From Lepas anatifera (lineage: Eukaryota; Arthropoda; Thecostraca; Lepadidae): a DNA stretch of 64,000 nt. The DNA lies in NCBI GenBank assembly GCA_034440635.1, contig JAOTON010002123.1:1-64000 (forward strand). Direction: 5' to 3'. The translations under genes and the position numbers were made by a program. Of the stretch, positions 1 to 10,569 are shown in pieces; the first letter of the stretch is position 1, and each line of letters starts with the position of its first letter. The notes under the pieces were generated by a model. It searched no databases and had not been told where the DNA came from. It saw only the letters and a list, made by a program, of their open reading frames with translations.

Positions 1-588
1 TTCAACTCATGTGGCAGCAAACAAAGCAGAACATGATCATTGGAATGTGTTGACAATGTCAAATCTAACTGCTTCAAAATTTATCTGTGGCACAGTACTA
101 CACTTAATCATAATTCCGAGTAAGTTTCCGAATCAAAGTCAACTGAAACCTTGATGAAAACAATAAGCATTTCGGTCATTTTGGGCCTGAATGAATTTTT
201 CAATGGGAGGTCTGTACAATTCAAATATGTAAAACCATTGAAGTGTTTGAAAGTGTGTTTGACACCGCAAGCTGATCCGGCCAGCCGACCCGGTGTCGGT
301 TCAAGGTCGCGCCACACCCCGAACCTGACGTGATCTGACAGCAGACAAACATAGCAGTCTGGGATTGGTGAGCAGGAGCCCTGCAGGCTGAGCGTCTAAG
401 GACATCACCATCATCATCACCATCAGCATTGTTGTGAAAGCGTACCAAATTTGCATAAATATTATTCGTGAATCGGGAGGGCACGCACGCGGATATGAGT
501 CCTGAGGAGGCCCAGCCTTTGCCGGCGAAGCCGGCAAAGCTGGGGCCGACAGAAGCGATTGTCGGCGCCGCAGGCTAAGAGTTCCAAT
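1..588. other. non-coding stretch with short ATC repeat and small hairpin
   Basis: No supportable gene. An imperfect ATC/CAT trinucleotide run lies at about 401-427. A perfect 10-bp inverted repeat (CTTTGCCGGC at 517-526, GCCGGCAAAG at 530-539, 3-base loop) lies just upstream of the first MITE. Long minus-strand frames here have no recognisable motif and look like chance. Confidence 0.6.
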
Positions 589-949
589 CCAGTGTGCAAA
601 TAATTGCATTTTCGACGAGATCTCGTGGGTGTGAGTGACCTTAGAGACAGGAGGGAGTGGTGCGAATTTTATCAACCTGGTGCAAATTTGTGAGACTGGT
701 GTGAGGAAGGTGACACTGAAAACCAAACAAATAATGGCTGAATGGTTGTAAAGACACAGGAGGGGGCCTTATAAAATGTTCTTAATTAAGTAACCAATAA
801 GAGGTAGCACTGCATCATGTGGGTAGGAATGGGTGCGTTTTTCTCCCTGGTATATGGCAGATTGGTATGAATTTTGTGTGGCTGGCAGTGTGATAATTTT
901 AGATGACTGGTGTGACTTGTCTAGCCTGCTGCCATACTTTGCAGACTGG
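589..949 (+). mobile_element. MITE family 1, copy 1 (hAT-type, 8-bp TSD)
   Basis: This is a 361-bp non-autonomous DNA element. The left end is CCAGTGTGCAAA. The right end is the inverse of CCAGTCTGCAAAGTATGGC. The flanks are gttccaat (581-588) and gtgccaat (950-957), 7 of 8 identical, which fits a duplicated 8-bp target. A GAGATCTCGT palindrome follows the left end, as in the other copies. It has no coding capacity. The hAT assignment rests on TSD length alone; the enzyme is not in the element. Confidence 0.85.
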
Positions 950-2276
950 GTGCCAATAATGCTAATGAATAGAGGAAAGAAAGAGAGCAGGGGCAAATTT
1001 TCAGCTAAAACTTTTCAGATTATCTTGGCACAATCACTGTGAATGAACCAAAAATCCTTCACATATTCCTCAATGGATACATGCTGTTATCATATTCCTT
1101 CAGTTTAGTCACTAGACAGCTTGGTAGATAATCAAAAGATTGTTCAGCTTGGGTCGTCAGTCCGGTCCGCAAAGTTGAAGTAAGCCAACAGGCCAACAGG
1201 CCGCACCAGCCATAAACAATTATCAAACCACCTGTCATCTTAAGTCCTCCACGAGTTCGCACCAGCCACGGCAGAAAAAGGGTGTCGTTCATATGTTCCA
1301 CAAATCATATTTTCCCCACGATCAGTTCTTCCCCTCGTTCAATTCTTCCCCACGATCAATCTTTCCCCACGATCAATCTTCCCCACGATCAATAATGCCT
1401 CTCGAAGGTTTTTCTTTCCATGGTAAAGTTTTCTAAGCGCGGTGAGCCAAGTGTTTATTGCCGCACAAACCTGCGCCATGAATGATATCTCCAGCCTTGC
1501 GCAGTTGACAGGAAAGCGCATTTCTAGTGATGGATAATGGTTTGGAATTGTGTGGAATTGCTTCACCCTGACGCACCATCACGGAGCCGGATACCGACTC
1601 CGGCAGCTCCGACAGTCCGGCACCACACGCCCCCGCCGCGGCACCATAATTCTGTAAAGGTGAGAGGGAAAATTAGCAAACCCGGGCCCCGGGAGGAGGA
1701 ACAGGGAAGGTGACCTGCTTAAATTGTTACAGAAAAAGGGTGGGTTGAAGAAAACAAGAGGAGGGAGGATGGTTGGAGCTTGGCTTGTCGTTTGCATTTT
1801 ACATGAGATCATCATGGATATCCACTCAAGCAGTAAGTATTGATTCAAATCTAAGCTGAAGTAATGCTGTATTTCCTACTTAACACTGGATGATAGATTT
1901 TGAGATAGGAGGGAAGGTACAGCCCAGGGTCTTTAACTACAGCCCCCTGCAATTGAATCTGTATACACTAGGCTCAGAAGTTTTTCTTATAGTGTTAGCG
2001 AACTATTGCTTGCAGAGTCATAATTTTACATTCGGTTTGTGTGTTTGTCCTCCCAGCTATCGATTATGTAGCCACTAATTCTCAACAGTCTCATATTTCA
2101 GAAACTAATGACAAAAAACTAGATTCTCACTACAGGTACAGCCATATCAACAATGTTTTCTGCAAATTATTTTCAAAATAGGAACTGCTAAGGAAATTTC
2201 ATGCCCAGCTGAAGGCCCACTTTATTATCTTGGGTTACTCTAGGTGTAAGGTTTTGTTTTTGGTGGGCATCCTGGT
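950..2276. other. non-coding stretch, no gene seen
   Basis: Mixed non-coding sequence with only short frames lacking motifs. It contains a small tandem block at 1294-1396 (listed separately) and a GC-rich patch near 1570-1700. No promoter, RNA gene or conserved domain was recognised. Confidence 0.5.
1294..1396 (-). repeat. short tandem repeat of TTCCCCACGATCAAT type
   Basis: Five or six imperfect 16-22-bp units (core CCCCACGATCA) follow GTTCCACAAATCATAT. The same block occurs inverted at about 39265-39365 and 50550-50650, where it ends the 861-bp duplicated segment. It is therefore the end of a dispersed repeat, here in the opposite orientation. Confidence 0.8.
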
Positions 2277-2658
2277 CCAGTGTGCAAAGTATGGCATTTT
2301 CAACGAGATCTCGTTGGTGCAAGTGCCCTTGGAGACAGGACCGAGTGGTGCGAATTTTATCAACCTGGTGAGAATGTTTTCAACCTGGTACAAATTTGTG
2401 AGACTGGTGCAATGAAGGCGACACTTAAACTAAACAATTAATAGTTGAATGGTTATTAAGACACAGGAGGGGGCCATATAAAAAGTCCTGAACTAATCGA
2501 CTAATGATAGAGGTAGCATTGCATTGTGTTGGCAGGAATGGGTGCATTTTTCTCCCTGGTATGTGGCAGATTGGTGTGAATTTTTTGAGGCTGGTGGTGC
2601 AAGAATTTTAGATGGCTGGTGCGACTCGTCTGGCCTGCTGCCATACTTTGCAGACTGG
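2277..2658 (+). mobile_element. MITE family 1, copy 2 (reference copy)
   Basis: This 382-bp element is the best-defined copy. Its TIRs are CCAGTGTGCAAAGTATGGC and the inverse of CCAGTCTGCAAAGTATGGC (18 of 19 identical). Perfect 8-bp TSDs atcctggt sit at 2269-2276 and 2659-2666. An 8-bp TSD is the signature of hAT (or P/Merlin-like) transposition. The body is shared with the copies at 589, 2780, 5419 and 45193. No transposase is encoded. Confidence 0.93.
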
Positions 2659-3126
2659 ATCCTGGTGAGGTATCCCATCCATTACTGGTCTTTAATGCAT
2701 TAGTTTGTTGTCCTTCAGTTAGGGGTGTGTATTTAAAAAAAACTATTGGGGTGCTCAAATTTGAAAGACTACCTATAACCCAGTGTGCAAACGATTGTAT
2801 TTTCCATGAGGCCTCGTGGGTGTGAGTGCCCTTGGGAGACAGGACCAAGTTGTGTGAATTTTATCAACCTGGTGCGAATTTGCGAGACTGGTGCGAGGAA
2901 GGTGACACTTAAGCTAAACAAATAATGGCTGAATGGTTATTAAGATAAAGGAGGGGGCCTTATAAAAAGTCCTTAACTAAGTAATGGTAGAGGTAGCATT
3001 GCATTGTGTGGGTAGGAATGGGTGAATTTTTCTTCCTGGTATTTGGCAGATTGGTGTGAATTTTTGGGGGCTGGTGGTGTGAGAATTTTAGATGGCTGGT
3101 GGTGTGATAATTTTAGATGGCTGGTG

Positions 3127-5213
3127 CAGGGTTGGTATTTTTGCCAGTTGAAAGGGGTTTCTGCCGCCAGCCGGTTTTTACTGGTTTAAACCGGCAGAAA
3201 TTGGCAAACTCTCGGGGAGGCCAAATTTGCCGTTATTTGTGGAAACTGAACTTTAGGCATTTTCCAATAGTTGTTACCAACATCATGCTGATAGGTACAC
3301 TGTACCTATTTCTGGTATTCTGATCATCTTATTTAGCATTTTATATTTTCTAGTCTTAGTCTTAAGGCTTAGTGCAGTAAACGCAGATATGATCGCATGC
3401 TATCCACATTTTATTCAGTTCAATTGTTCATAATCTATAATATCAGCCGAACTAAACGGGCTAATTCAGATGTCTGGTGACAGTCTAGATTTAATAAGAC
3501 GGTTTTCCTGACTAGGAACTCAATCCGCTCAAGCTCAGTAAGAATCCAGCCCATGCATTGGGGTCTCCGATGCAGTTCTCCATTGGAGGCAAGGCAAGTG
3601 CCTTTAAGGTGCATGACATATTATTGCGAAGACTGTTATTATTTTATGTGTCATATTTGGTGACAATTTTGAGTCTTCTTCAATGCCGAACAATGGTGAA
3701 CATTAGAAAGGGTACAAGCTGGGGATCCCCAAGCCTCTCTGAGTGACTGGTGTACTGGATCTTTTATGGCGAAGGACATTATTTCAGCCTGAATACATGG
3801 AAACTGCATTATTAGCAGTACTTTTGAGCTTCTGTAAGCTATACTTATCAAGTGAAGATCAGCATTGACTGACCTGTTCTGGTTAAAACATTCACCTTTT
3901 TCAAACAAGTTGTCTCCTCGAGCTACTTTGTTGGTCTCTTCTGATAATAAGCTCTCAAACCTAGTGGATTGTACCCCCAGTGGTCGGTTATACCATACAT
4001 TTATCTCTTGGCAGGTGCACACCCAGGATTATTTTTTGGGGGCGGCAGGCTGATGGGGGGGGCGACATGTCACGCACAGGATTTCTTTTCCTGGTGAGGA
4101 GGCGGCAGTTTCGGAATGGGGACGGCTTGAATCACATATTGGGTGAATGCTTCAACGCAGGGGCGGCACGTTAGGGGCAGGGACGGCAAGGTGAGAGTAG
4201 AACTGGTACTAAAAGCCAGATCAGGCTCATTTCTGCCCTCCATGGGTGCCTGCGTCTGCCTCTTCCACTTGGGTGGGCTACTGTCTTCGAATAAAATGTC
4301 TGAAATAAATCATATAAAGTAAGATAAGGTTGAATGGACCAAACTGTTATTTAATAATATGTATATGATTTCTGGCGATTAGAGAACAAATCTTTTTATT
4401 GGCATACCTACATTTCTGATGTGGTATTTCACTTTGGCGTCATCTAAAATGTATGTACCGGTTCTTAACTAACAATAGAAGCAACGACACTTCATCCATG
4501 GTAAAAAACCCTTCATATCAGAAAGGTGAGGTCACTTGGGGATTCAGGCGGTCCGTTTGGGGGTGGGGCAAACTGATCGGCGAAAAGCTGATCACTTGGC
4601 GCCGGGTGGCTTAGTGGCTTCGTTGCCAGTCTTCGGATCGGAAAGCATGGATTAACGTGGGTTCAATCCCCTCCGCGGGAAAACGTCTTCCGTGTCCGAT
4701 CTGACCCGGTGGAGAGGATCCTTAAACACCCACGCCGATACTTCCTGTAATTGGGCAAGTGTGCCTGTTGGGAGCGGCCCTAAATAAATAAATAAAAAGT
4801 CGGTGAATAAAAATTGTCACACGGCCTGAATGGAAGCTGACTGCCTCTAACATTTCTTGCTGCCGGCCATGGGGGGGGGCAAAAATACTATTTTCGACTT
4901 TATAGGGCTGGCCTCTTCCCTCCCCCCTGGATCTGTCAATGGATTGGTTCCAGCCATAAAGACCATTTGGTATGAACAGATTATTGAAGTTGTGTGATCA
5001 AATGGAAGAAGATGAAGCTGAAGGCTCCCAATACACAGTAATATACGTTTTCACCCCAGAAAAAGCCCTTACATTCAAATCTAACGCGAATATCAGTTAA
5101 TGTTTAGTATTTCATAGTTTTTGCCACTTTTTGCCACCGGGTTTATACCAGCCGGCTTAAACCGGTTTAAACCAGTGGTTTAAACCACTTTCTGCCGGCT
5201 GCTGCCAACCCTG
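3127..5213. mobile_element. nested 2.1-kb hAT-like non-autonomous element
   Basis: It begins CAGGGTTGG and ends CCAACCCTG, a perfect 9-bp TIR of hAT character. Both ends carry subterminal GCCGGTTTAAACCGG-type palindromes and CTGCCG motifs in inverse orientation (3140-3210 and 5140-5205). No convincing TSD touches the ends: ggctggtg on the left resembles cgctggtg only further right, at about 5249-5256. No transposase frame is visible. A tRNA-derived SINE sits inside at about 4596-4798. Confidence 0.7.
4596..4798 (+). mobile_element. tRNA-derived SINE with TAAA tail
   Basis: The 5' part looks like a tRNA: an A-box-like TGGCTTAGTGGC at 4607-4618 and a B-box-like GGTTCAATCC at 4660-4669, about 42 bp apart. 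A tRNA-unrelated body follows, then a (TAAA)n-like tail at 4781-4798. This is standard Pol III SINE structure. No clear TSD was found, so the exact 5' end is uncertain. Confidence 0.75.
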
Positions 5214-5418
5214 GTGCCACTGGTGGGACCAGGTGGGACAAGTGCCACCAGCCGCTGGTGGGACTCGTCTGGCCTGCTGCCATACTTTGCAGACTGGCCT
5301 ATAACCATCATACAAGAACAGTACCTATAACCACCACACAAGAACAGATAGCACAAAATTATCTTTATTTTGGCCCTCATAAGTGGGAGAAATTTTGGTC
5401 AGCATTCCCAAGAATGAC

Positions 5419-5779
5419 CCAGTTTGCGAAGCATGGCAGCAGGTCAGATGAGTCACTGCAGCCATCTAAAATTATCACTTAAATTTGCACTACCAGTCAC
5501 TTAAAATTAGCACCAATCCCCAAATTACAGGGAGAAAAATGCACCCTTTCTTACCCACATGATGAAATGCTACCTCCCTTATTAGTTTGATAGTTTTCAC
5601 AGGCTACTCCTGTGTCTTTATTACCATTTATTATTTATTTGTTTGATTTTCAGTGTTGCCTCTCTTGCACCAGTCTCACAAATTCGCACCAGGTCATGAA
5701 ATTCACACCACTTGCTCCTGTCTCCAAGGGCACTCACATAGACTAGATCTTATCAGAAGAGCAATACTTTGCACACTGG
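5419..5779 (-). mobile_element. MITE family 1, copy 4 (inverted)
   Basis: It starts CCAGTTTGCGAAGCATGGC and ends with the inverse of CCAGTGTGCAAAGTATTGC. Flanks are agaatgac (5411-5418) and agaataac (5780-5787), 7 of 8 identical. It is reversed relative to copies 1-3. The 104-residue frame crossing its right end is chance. Confidence 0.87.
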
Positions 5780-6705
5780 AGAATAACTATGTTCCCAACA
5801 ATGGGAACATTAAACCATATTTGGAAATGTTTGTTCCCAAGGTTGGAAACTGTTGGAACAATTTTTCCAGAAAACCCAACAGGAATCTAGAAACGATAAG
5901 GGGAAGCTTTCTACTGGGTTATTTTCTTTTCATATTAAAATTTGAGTGGGGTTCTACTTTGAATTAAGAAATCTGTCTTTGAATGTTACCTCAAATATTC
6001 ATCTACACTGCATGATCCAGCCCCAACAGTAAAGAACAATGGAAAAAAATTTGCAAACATTTTTTAAAAGATTTGAGGGAAAGCTTATTAAAATAATAAA
6101 GAAAAACAAAGTTGCAAAATTGTAGGCTGTAAAAATATTTCTACTGGTGTCACACAGTTGCTGCCCAGCATGTGGCACAGGGGCATAGGAACGGTTTGAA
6201 AAGTGGGGGGACCAACCTTAAAGGGGGCCCACCTCAAGGGGGCCCCAGCCCAAGGGGACCCATAATTAGGATTAATTTTGTATAGCTCGTTTGGTTTTAA
6301 TAAGGCACGCATGCACAATAGGTTGTCAATACATGAAAAATTGAGAAATCAAATTTTGCCCTATGATTTCGAGATTACCAATAAATCATAGTAAAAAGCC
6401 AAAAATGTTTTTTTGGCTTTTAACCCATCTCTTTTCAAATAGTAAATACATTTTTTGGGCTCTTTTGAAGGATTTTAATCATTTATTATCGCGAACACAT
6501 TTTTTTACATTTACAGATGTTTAGGCTCTTTTTATCATATTTACAAAACTAAAAACTGTTTAAAAAACTACAAACTTTGATACCAAATAGCCTTACTTCG
6601 CTATGCCTAATCAACTTTTATTTACTTATTTAATGAAAAAATGGGAACATTTATTTAGGCTATTACGTATTCCTTCTTTGCATCATGAGAAATTGATTTA
6701 GGTAA
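5780..6705. other. AT-rich non-coding stretch
   Basis: No gene seen. A GGGGGCCC-rich patch at 6200-6265 resembles the ends of the G-rich hAT-type elements elsewhere in the window, but no partner end was found. The rest is AT-rich with A and T runs. Confidence 0.5.
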
Positions 6706-7281
6706 AGGCTGATCACACTAAATTCGCATTTACGGACCAAAGTTCGTATGGCTAAAGTACATATAAACTTCGTACGCATAAATTCGTAAGCAAATATATG
6801 TACGTAGAAAATAAAACTCGTATGCCAAAAGTACGTATGCAAAAATACGTAAGCAAGTGAACGTAGGGGCATAAAACTCGTAAGCCAAAAGTACGTAAGC
6901 AAAACTACACGTTCATGTCATGATACCTTAAAACTTCTTCCCGTACGATCACGACAGTTCTGACCTCCTCGTTAGAAATTTAACGAACTCTGAAATTACC
7001 ATCGTTTTGATGGGTTATCCCGTGATAGTGTCGTATTTCGTTTACCAAATGAGCCCTTTGAAACATATTTTTTAGTTCAGATTCTGTTTTTCCTCTTTGG
7101 AAACAAATAAGCCTGTGATATTTAGATCCCGTTGGTATTAAAACTCGCAAATTTTCTCTGCCGAGAGAATTTGACAGGACTCGGGAAAGGCCAAACTCAC
7201 GTAAGCTGTTGTTCTAGTGCGCCACCAATGTCATCGTACGATGTAGTAGAGATTGGCACTTGCAAGCTGGATTGGTCACCA

Positions 7282-7533
7282 AGGTCTGCATGGAATAGGA
7301 ATGGAATGCAATGGGATAGGATTTTGCAGAAATGGAAAGAATGGGAAGAAATTTCCTAGGGCTCATTAGGAACATGGTGGAATGGAACGAAATTTCGGCC
7401 AGATTTCAAGGAAAATGATGGAATGAGACGGAATGGGACGGACTTTTCTGACATTTTAGGGATTGAATGGATTGGAACAGAAAAAAACTGGAGAGAAGGG
7501 GGTGGAGGCTGAAAAAACGTCCCATGCAGACCT
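7282..7533. repeat. small GGAATGG-rich element with 12-bp inverted ends
   Basis: AGGTCTGCATGG at 7282-7293 is perfectly inverted at 7522-7533. The interior is a purine-rich run of GGAATG/GGAAC motifs. It resembles a small MITE or foldback. No TSD is seen and there is a single copy in the window. Confidence 0.45.
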
Positions 7534-7791
7534 CAGTTCCTCTATGCGTTAGTTTTTCTATGTGTCCTCTGCCGATAACCCTATACTCATATTCTTTTAA
7601 GAAAATCGGAGACAAGGGCGTAAGGCCTGTGCTGAAATGTCGTGGAATGCCCCCCCTACGTACTTAAACTCGTACGAACTTTTTCTTTACGAAGTTCTTA
7701 CATTACGAACATTTTAGCCCTTCGTACTTTAACCCGTACGAACTTTTTCCATACGAACTTTTTACATTACAAACATTTTACCCCTACGTAC

Positions 7792-8991
7792 TTAAACCCT
7801 TGCCCCGGTGGCGGGTACGAGCCACCTTCGCCCTGGTGGGTGTCTAAAAAAGACCCCCCACGATCTCAAAAACAAAGAGCTAGAAAAAATCGCAAAACGG
7901 CAATTGAAAGATCTTCAAAAATTATATCGAAAATACTTAGATCATTTTTCTCGTCAGGTCAATATCAAGGTCACAAGAGGTCAAAATAGGTCAAAATCAC
8001 TAATATGAGGTGTACTAAAGAAACCTCATATATCTCAGAAACTGTGATAGCTAGAAACATTTATTTAACACCATTCGAAAGCTCTTGAGCTGCTCTTTCA
8101 TTGCAGTGGCAATGATTTTCGGGTCAGGTCAAAGCCTAGGGAGCTTCAGGTCACTGAATATTGGAAATGTTCTTGGGAATGTCCGTAGCCACCCACGCAT
8201 AAAGGCGTTTCCTTTTTCGCTAATAACTTCCAAACCAAGCAAGATGCAGCAATAGCTGATGCACCATTGCAATCCTCGCATCAATAAAAATCAAATGATA
8301 TATAATATTACCATGCCAGGTCAAATTTGACATTTGACCTGACCCGGGGTCAACGGTCTGACCCAACTTGCCCTGGTATAGTCATGATGTATATCATTTG
8401 ACTTGCAGTGACTATATAAATACTTTGGTGAAAAAATGAAAGTTATATCTTTGTTTACTAAAAATGTATACAGTAAAACACCAAAAAATGCTTATTTGAC
8501 CCAACGTGACCTTTCAAAGGTCACAAGTCAAAATTTTGGGTATCAACTTTAGAAATGGGCTAAGAGCAAGTCTTAAACGATGTTGGAAGTTGATTCAATC
8601 CATACTTATTGAGAAAAAACTCATTTCGTTATTTTCCCCATGTATTTACAACGGGGAGGTCATGCTCTGCACATGACCTTAGGTCACCAATATAACAAAT
8701 TCCGGAATATATGTTGTAGCTCCTGGTGAGCCCATTATGTGGTATGAGTTTCGAATTGATCAATTAACCCTCCTTTTAGTTATGCAGTCCTGAGAATTTT
8801 TTAGGTGAGGTCACTTCACCTGGCCTGGTGACCTGACCTGATATGACGTTGAGCTAAAATTTTCAGGAAAGATGTAAAAATGATGAAGGAACAGCTATAC
8901 TAAGTTTGGCGGCGCTGCGGGCCGCCGTTTTTTGGTCACTTCGGAAAAACCCGAGGGGGTCTAAAAAGTTCCCCACCCGGGCGAAGGTTAA
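7792..8991 (+). mobile_element. TTAA-flanked MITE family B, copy 1
   Basis: This 1.2-kb element is bounded by TTAA at 7792-7795 and 8988-8991. The left end (CCCTTGCCCCGGTGGCGGG) and the right end (CACCCGGGCGAAGG before TTAA) are GC-rich. GTCTAAAAAAGACCCCC on the left is mirrored by GGGGGTCTAAAAAG on the right. The body is rich in AGGTCA/TGACCT. TTAA targeting suggests piggyBac or Kolobok machinery. A second copy is at 53082. It inserted into a TTAA of the CGTAC array. Confidence 0.85.
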
Positions 8992-9269
8992 CCCGTACAA
9001 ACTTTTTCCATACGAACCTTTTCCATTACGATTATTAGACGCGTATTAGGTACGTATTTTATCTCTACGTACTTTAGCCATACGTACTTTTGCGTACGTA
9101 CCTACTTTAGGCATAACTTCTTCCCGTTATGAACTTCTTCCTTGAGTACTTTGGCCCGCAACCCTAAATCTGTCTAGCTATGTTTTGATGCCTAAGATGC
9201 AGAGTTCCAGTATGACTGCAAGTGCAATGTACTTGATGGCCAGTTTTGTGATGCCGAGGAGGTGTGGGC

Positions 9270-9432
9270 ATGGTATTATAGTGATTAGCAACCTGGCTCC
9301 ACGCGGCCGACCCGGGTTTAAGGCCCGGTAGATTCCTTGTGCAAGGAGCAATTTGACTCCCAAGAAACCCCTCCAACGGGGAAAGAGTTGGCGATGCCAT
9401 ATAACCCTGGTAGTTGGTGCGTCAATAAGTCC
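9270..9432 (+). mobile_element. SINE family 2, plus-strand copy
   Basis: It shares GGGTTTAAGGCCC (B-box-like), AAGGAGCAA, GGGAAAGAGTTGGCGA and AGTTGGTGCGTC with an inverted copy at 14776-14965. The first half has tRNA character; the 3' end runs into a TATTGTTATTA-like tail. Function is inferred from structure only. Confidence 0.65.
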
Positions 9433-9457
9433 CAACAGTTATTGTTATTATGTCAAG

Positions 9458-9582
9458 CAGGGATGCGGAGCCGGAGCCGGTCGGAGCCGACCATTCTGCC
9501 CGGAGCCGGAGCCGGAGCCGCCGAAACACTTTTGATCGGAGCCGGAGCCGGAGCCGTCAGAAAGGGTCCGGCTCCGGCTCCC
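9458..9582 (+). repeat. GGAGCC hexamer minisatellite, copy 1
   Basis: It begins CAGGGATGCGGAGCC and continues as runs of GGAGCC/CGGAGC with short interruptions. A copy at 13303-13457 is inverted and ends in the same GGAGCCGCATCCCTG-like boundary, with ATGTCAAG next to both. The CAGGG start resembles a hAT terminus, but no TSD is found. Confidence 0.75.
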
Positions 9583-9823
9583 AAAGAGCTCTCAAATTAC
9601 CAAAAGTCAAACGTGAAATGGTCACATTTTACCTCGTGAGATGTCGCATGGAAACACCCTTATTCACCTGAAATATTACATTTTCTCAATATGTTATGTA
9701 TATCGAGATTAATGAAATATTCCAACTAGGGTGTTCCGTATACGGTCTCACTCTCGGGCAGGTAATGTCATTTAGGCCATTTAGCATGGGCAGAAATTGG
9801 CAACAAATGAAAGCATTGGCGGA

Positions 9824-9952
9824 CACTGGCGGATCCATGAGGGGGAGCAAAAAAGGCATTTGCCCCCAAACTGCCCAATTTTTGGCGATTTTCTTAAAAA
9901 ACCATATGTTTTTCACGATTTATCCCATACCGTCGGCCTGCATCCGCCCCTG
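9824..9952. mobile_element. hAT-type mini-element, 129 bp
   Basis: It starts CACTGGCGGATCCATG and ends CATCCGCCCCTG. Flanks ttggcgga (9816-9823) and ttgacaga (9953-9960) match at 6 of 8 bases, so they may be a decayed 8-bp TSD. The interior (GGCATTTGCCCCCAAA) is shared with the element at 37073. Confidence 0.65.
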
Positions 9953-10061
9953 TTGACAGACGCAGGTGGGATGCCATTCCTGTCATGCCCCCCAAAGCCC
10001 TGGAAGGGGGACAGACTATCTTCTGGCCCCCAAAGGCCGAAGAAATTGTTTGAAAAAGGTG

Positions 10062-10161
10062 TTTACACTAGGTCTGTCGAGCAATAAAATCTTTTCTCCC
10101 ACCTCCCCCCCAGGAGAGCTATCATGTACTCGGAGAAGTAGTTTATACTAGGTCTGTCGAG
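10062..10161 (+). repeat. 80-bp-period direct repeat
   Basis: TTTACACTAGGTCTGTCGAG at 10062-10081 recurs with one change at 10142-10161. It is either a short tandem duplication or the target duplication of a roughly 60-bp insertion. It lies directly upstream of the hAT transposase fragment, and both repeat units read VYTRSVE, though in different frames relative to each other. Confidence 0.6.
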
Positions 10162-10455
10162 AACCCAGGGCAAAAGGCGCAGAAAACAGCATCCCCGTCA
10201 CTCGATGCGGCACTAGCCGACTTCAAAAACCTGGGTCGCCTAAAGAGAGCGACCGTATGCGACATCTTAGATAAATATCCAGCCATCATCCAGCCGACTA
10301 GCCTGGTAATGGCCGCGCTACCAGTTACTCAGGTGTCCGTGGAGAGGTTGTTCTCCGCGATGAAGCTACTGCTTACTGATCTCAGGTCCAGACTAAGATC
10401 AGACACATTGAAGGCAATGTTGCTGCCCCGCTCCAACCGCGATTGGGTGGTGTAG
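10150..10455 (+). pseudogene. hAT transposase C-terminal fragment
   Basis: An open frame of about 101 codons ends at TAG 10453-10455. It contains VTQVSVERLFSAMKLLLTDL and then RSRLRSDTLKAMLL. This is the hATC dimerisation domain of hAT transposases: serine/valine, ERLFS, then the DLRSRL helix. In the family this part closes the RNase H-like catalytic fold and lies at the extreme C-terminus, which fits the stop position. The catalytic Asp residues and the zinc-finger N-terminus are absent. Upstream frames show no further transposase similarity, so this is a truncated remnant, the only hAT protein-coding trace in the window. It lies 115 bp upstream of the hAT-type foldback at 10570. Confidence 0.85.
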
Positions 10456-10569
10456 TGAGCGAACCAGCTGCTGGGCCCTGGGCAGTAGGGTGGTTGGTTC
10501 CGATTTTTCTCGAAAATGAATTATGCCATCAGCCTATCTGATGTGTTTTTTATGTTGAACACTGTTAGC

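Larger units (their letters stand above)
2780..5297 (+). mobile_element. MITE family 1, copy 3, split by a nested insertion
   Basis: The left part (2780-3126) and right part (about 5214-5297) are two pieces of one MITE. The outer TSDs cctataac at 2772-2779 and 5298-5305 match perfectly although they lie 2.5 kb apart. The interruption is the hAT-like element at 3127-5213. The right junction carries extra degenerate CTGGTGGGAC repeats at 5214-5255. Confidence 0.88.
6706..9160. repeat. degenerate CGTAC-rich inverted repeat, interrupted
   Basis: The left arm (6711-6915) repeats units such as TCGTAAGCCAAAAGTACGTA. The right arm (7650-7791 plus 8992-9150) carries the complement, for example CTTTAGCCATACGTACTTTT. 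The right arm was continuous before a TTAA element inserted at 7792-8991. The spacer (6916-7650) contains a small TIR element at 7282-7533. The arrangement suggests an old foldback transposon built of short tandem units; no TSD was found. Confidence 0.6.

Noticed and set aside
5653..5967. 104-residue frame
   Set aside because: Half lies in MITE family 1 and half in unrelated DNA.
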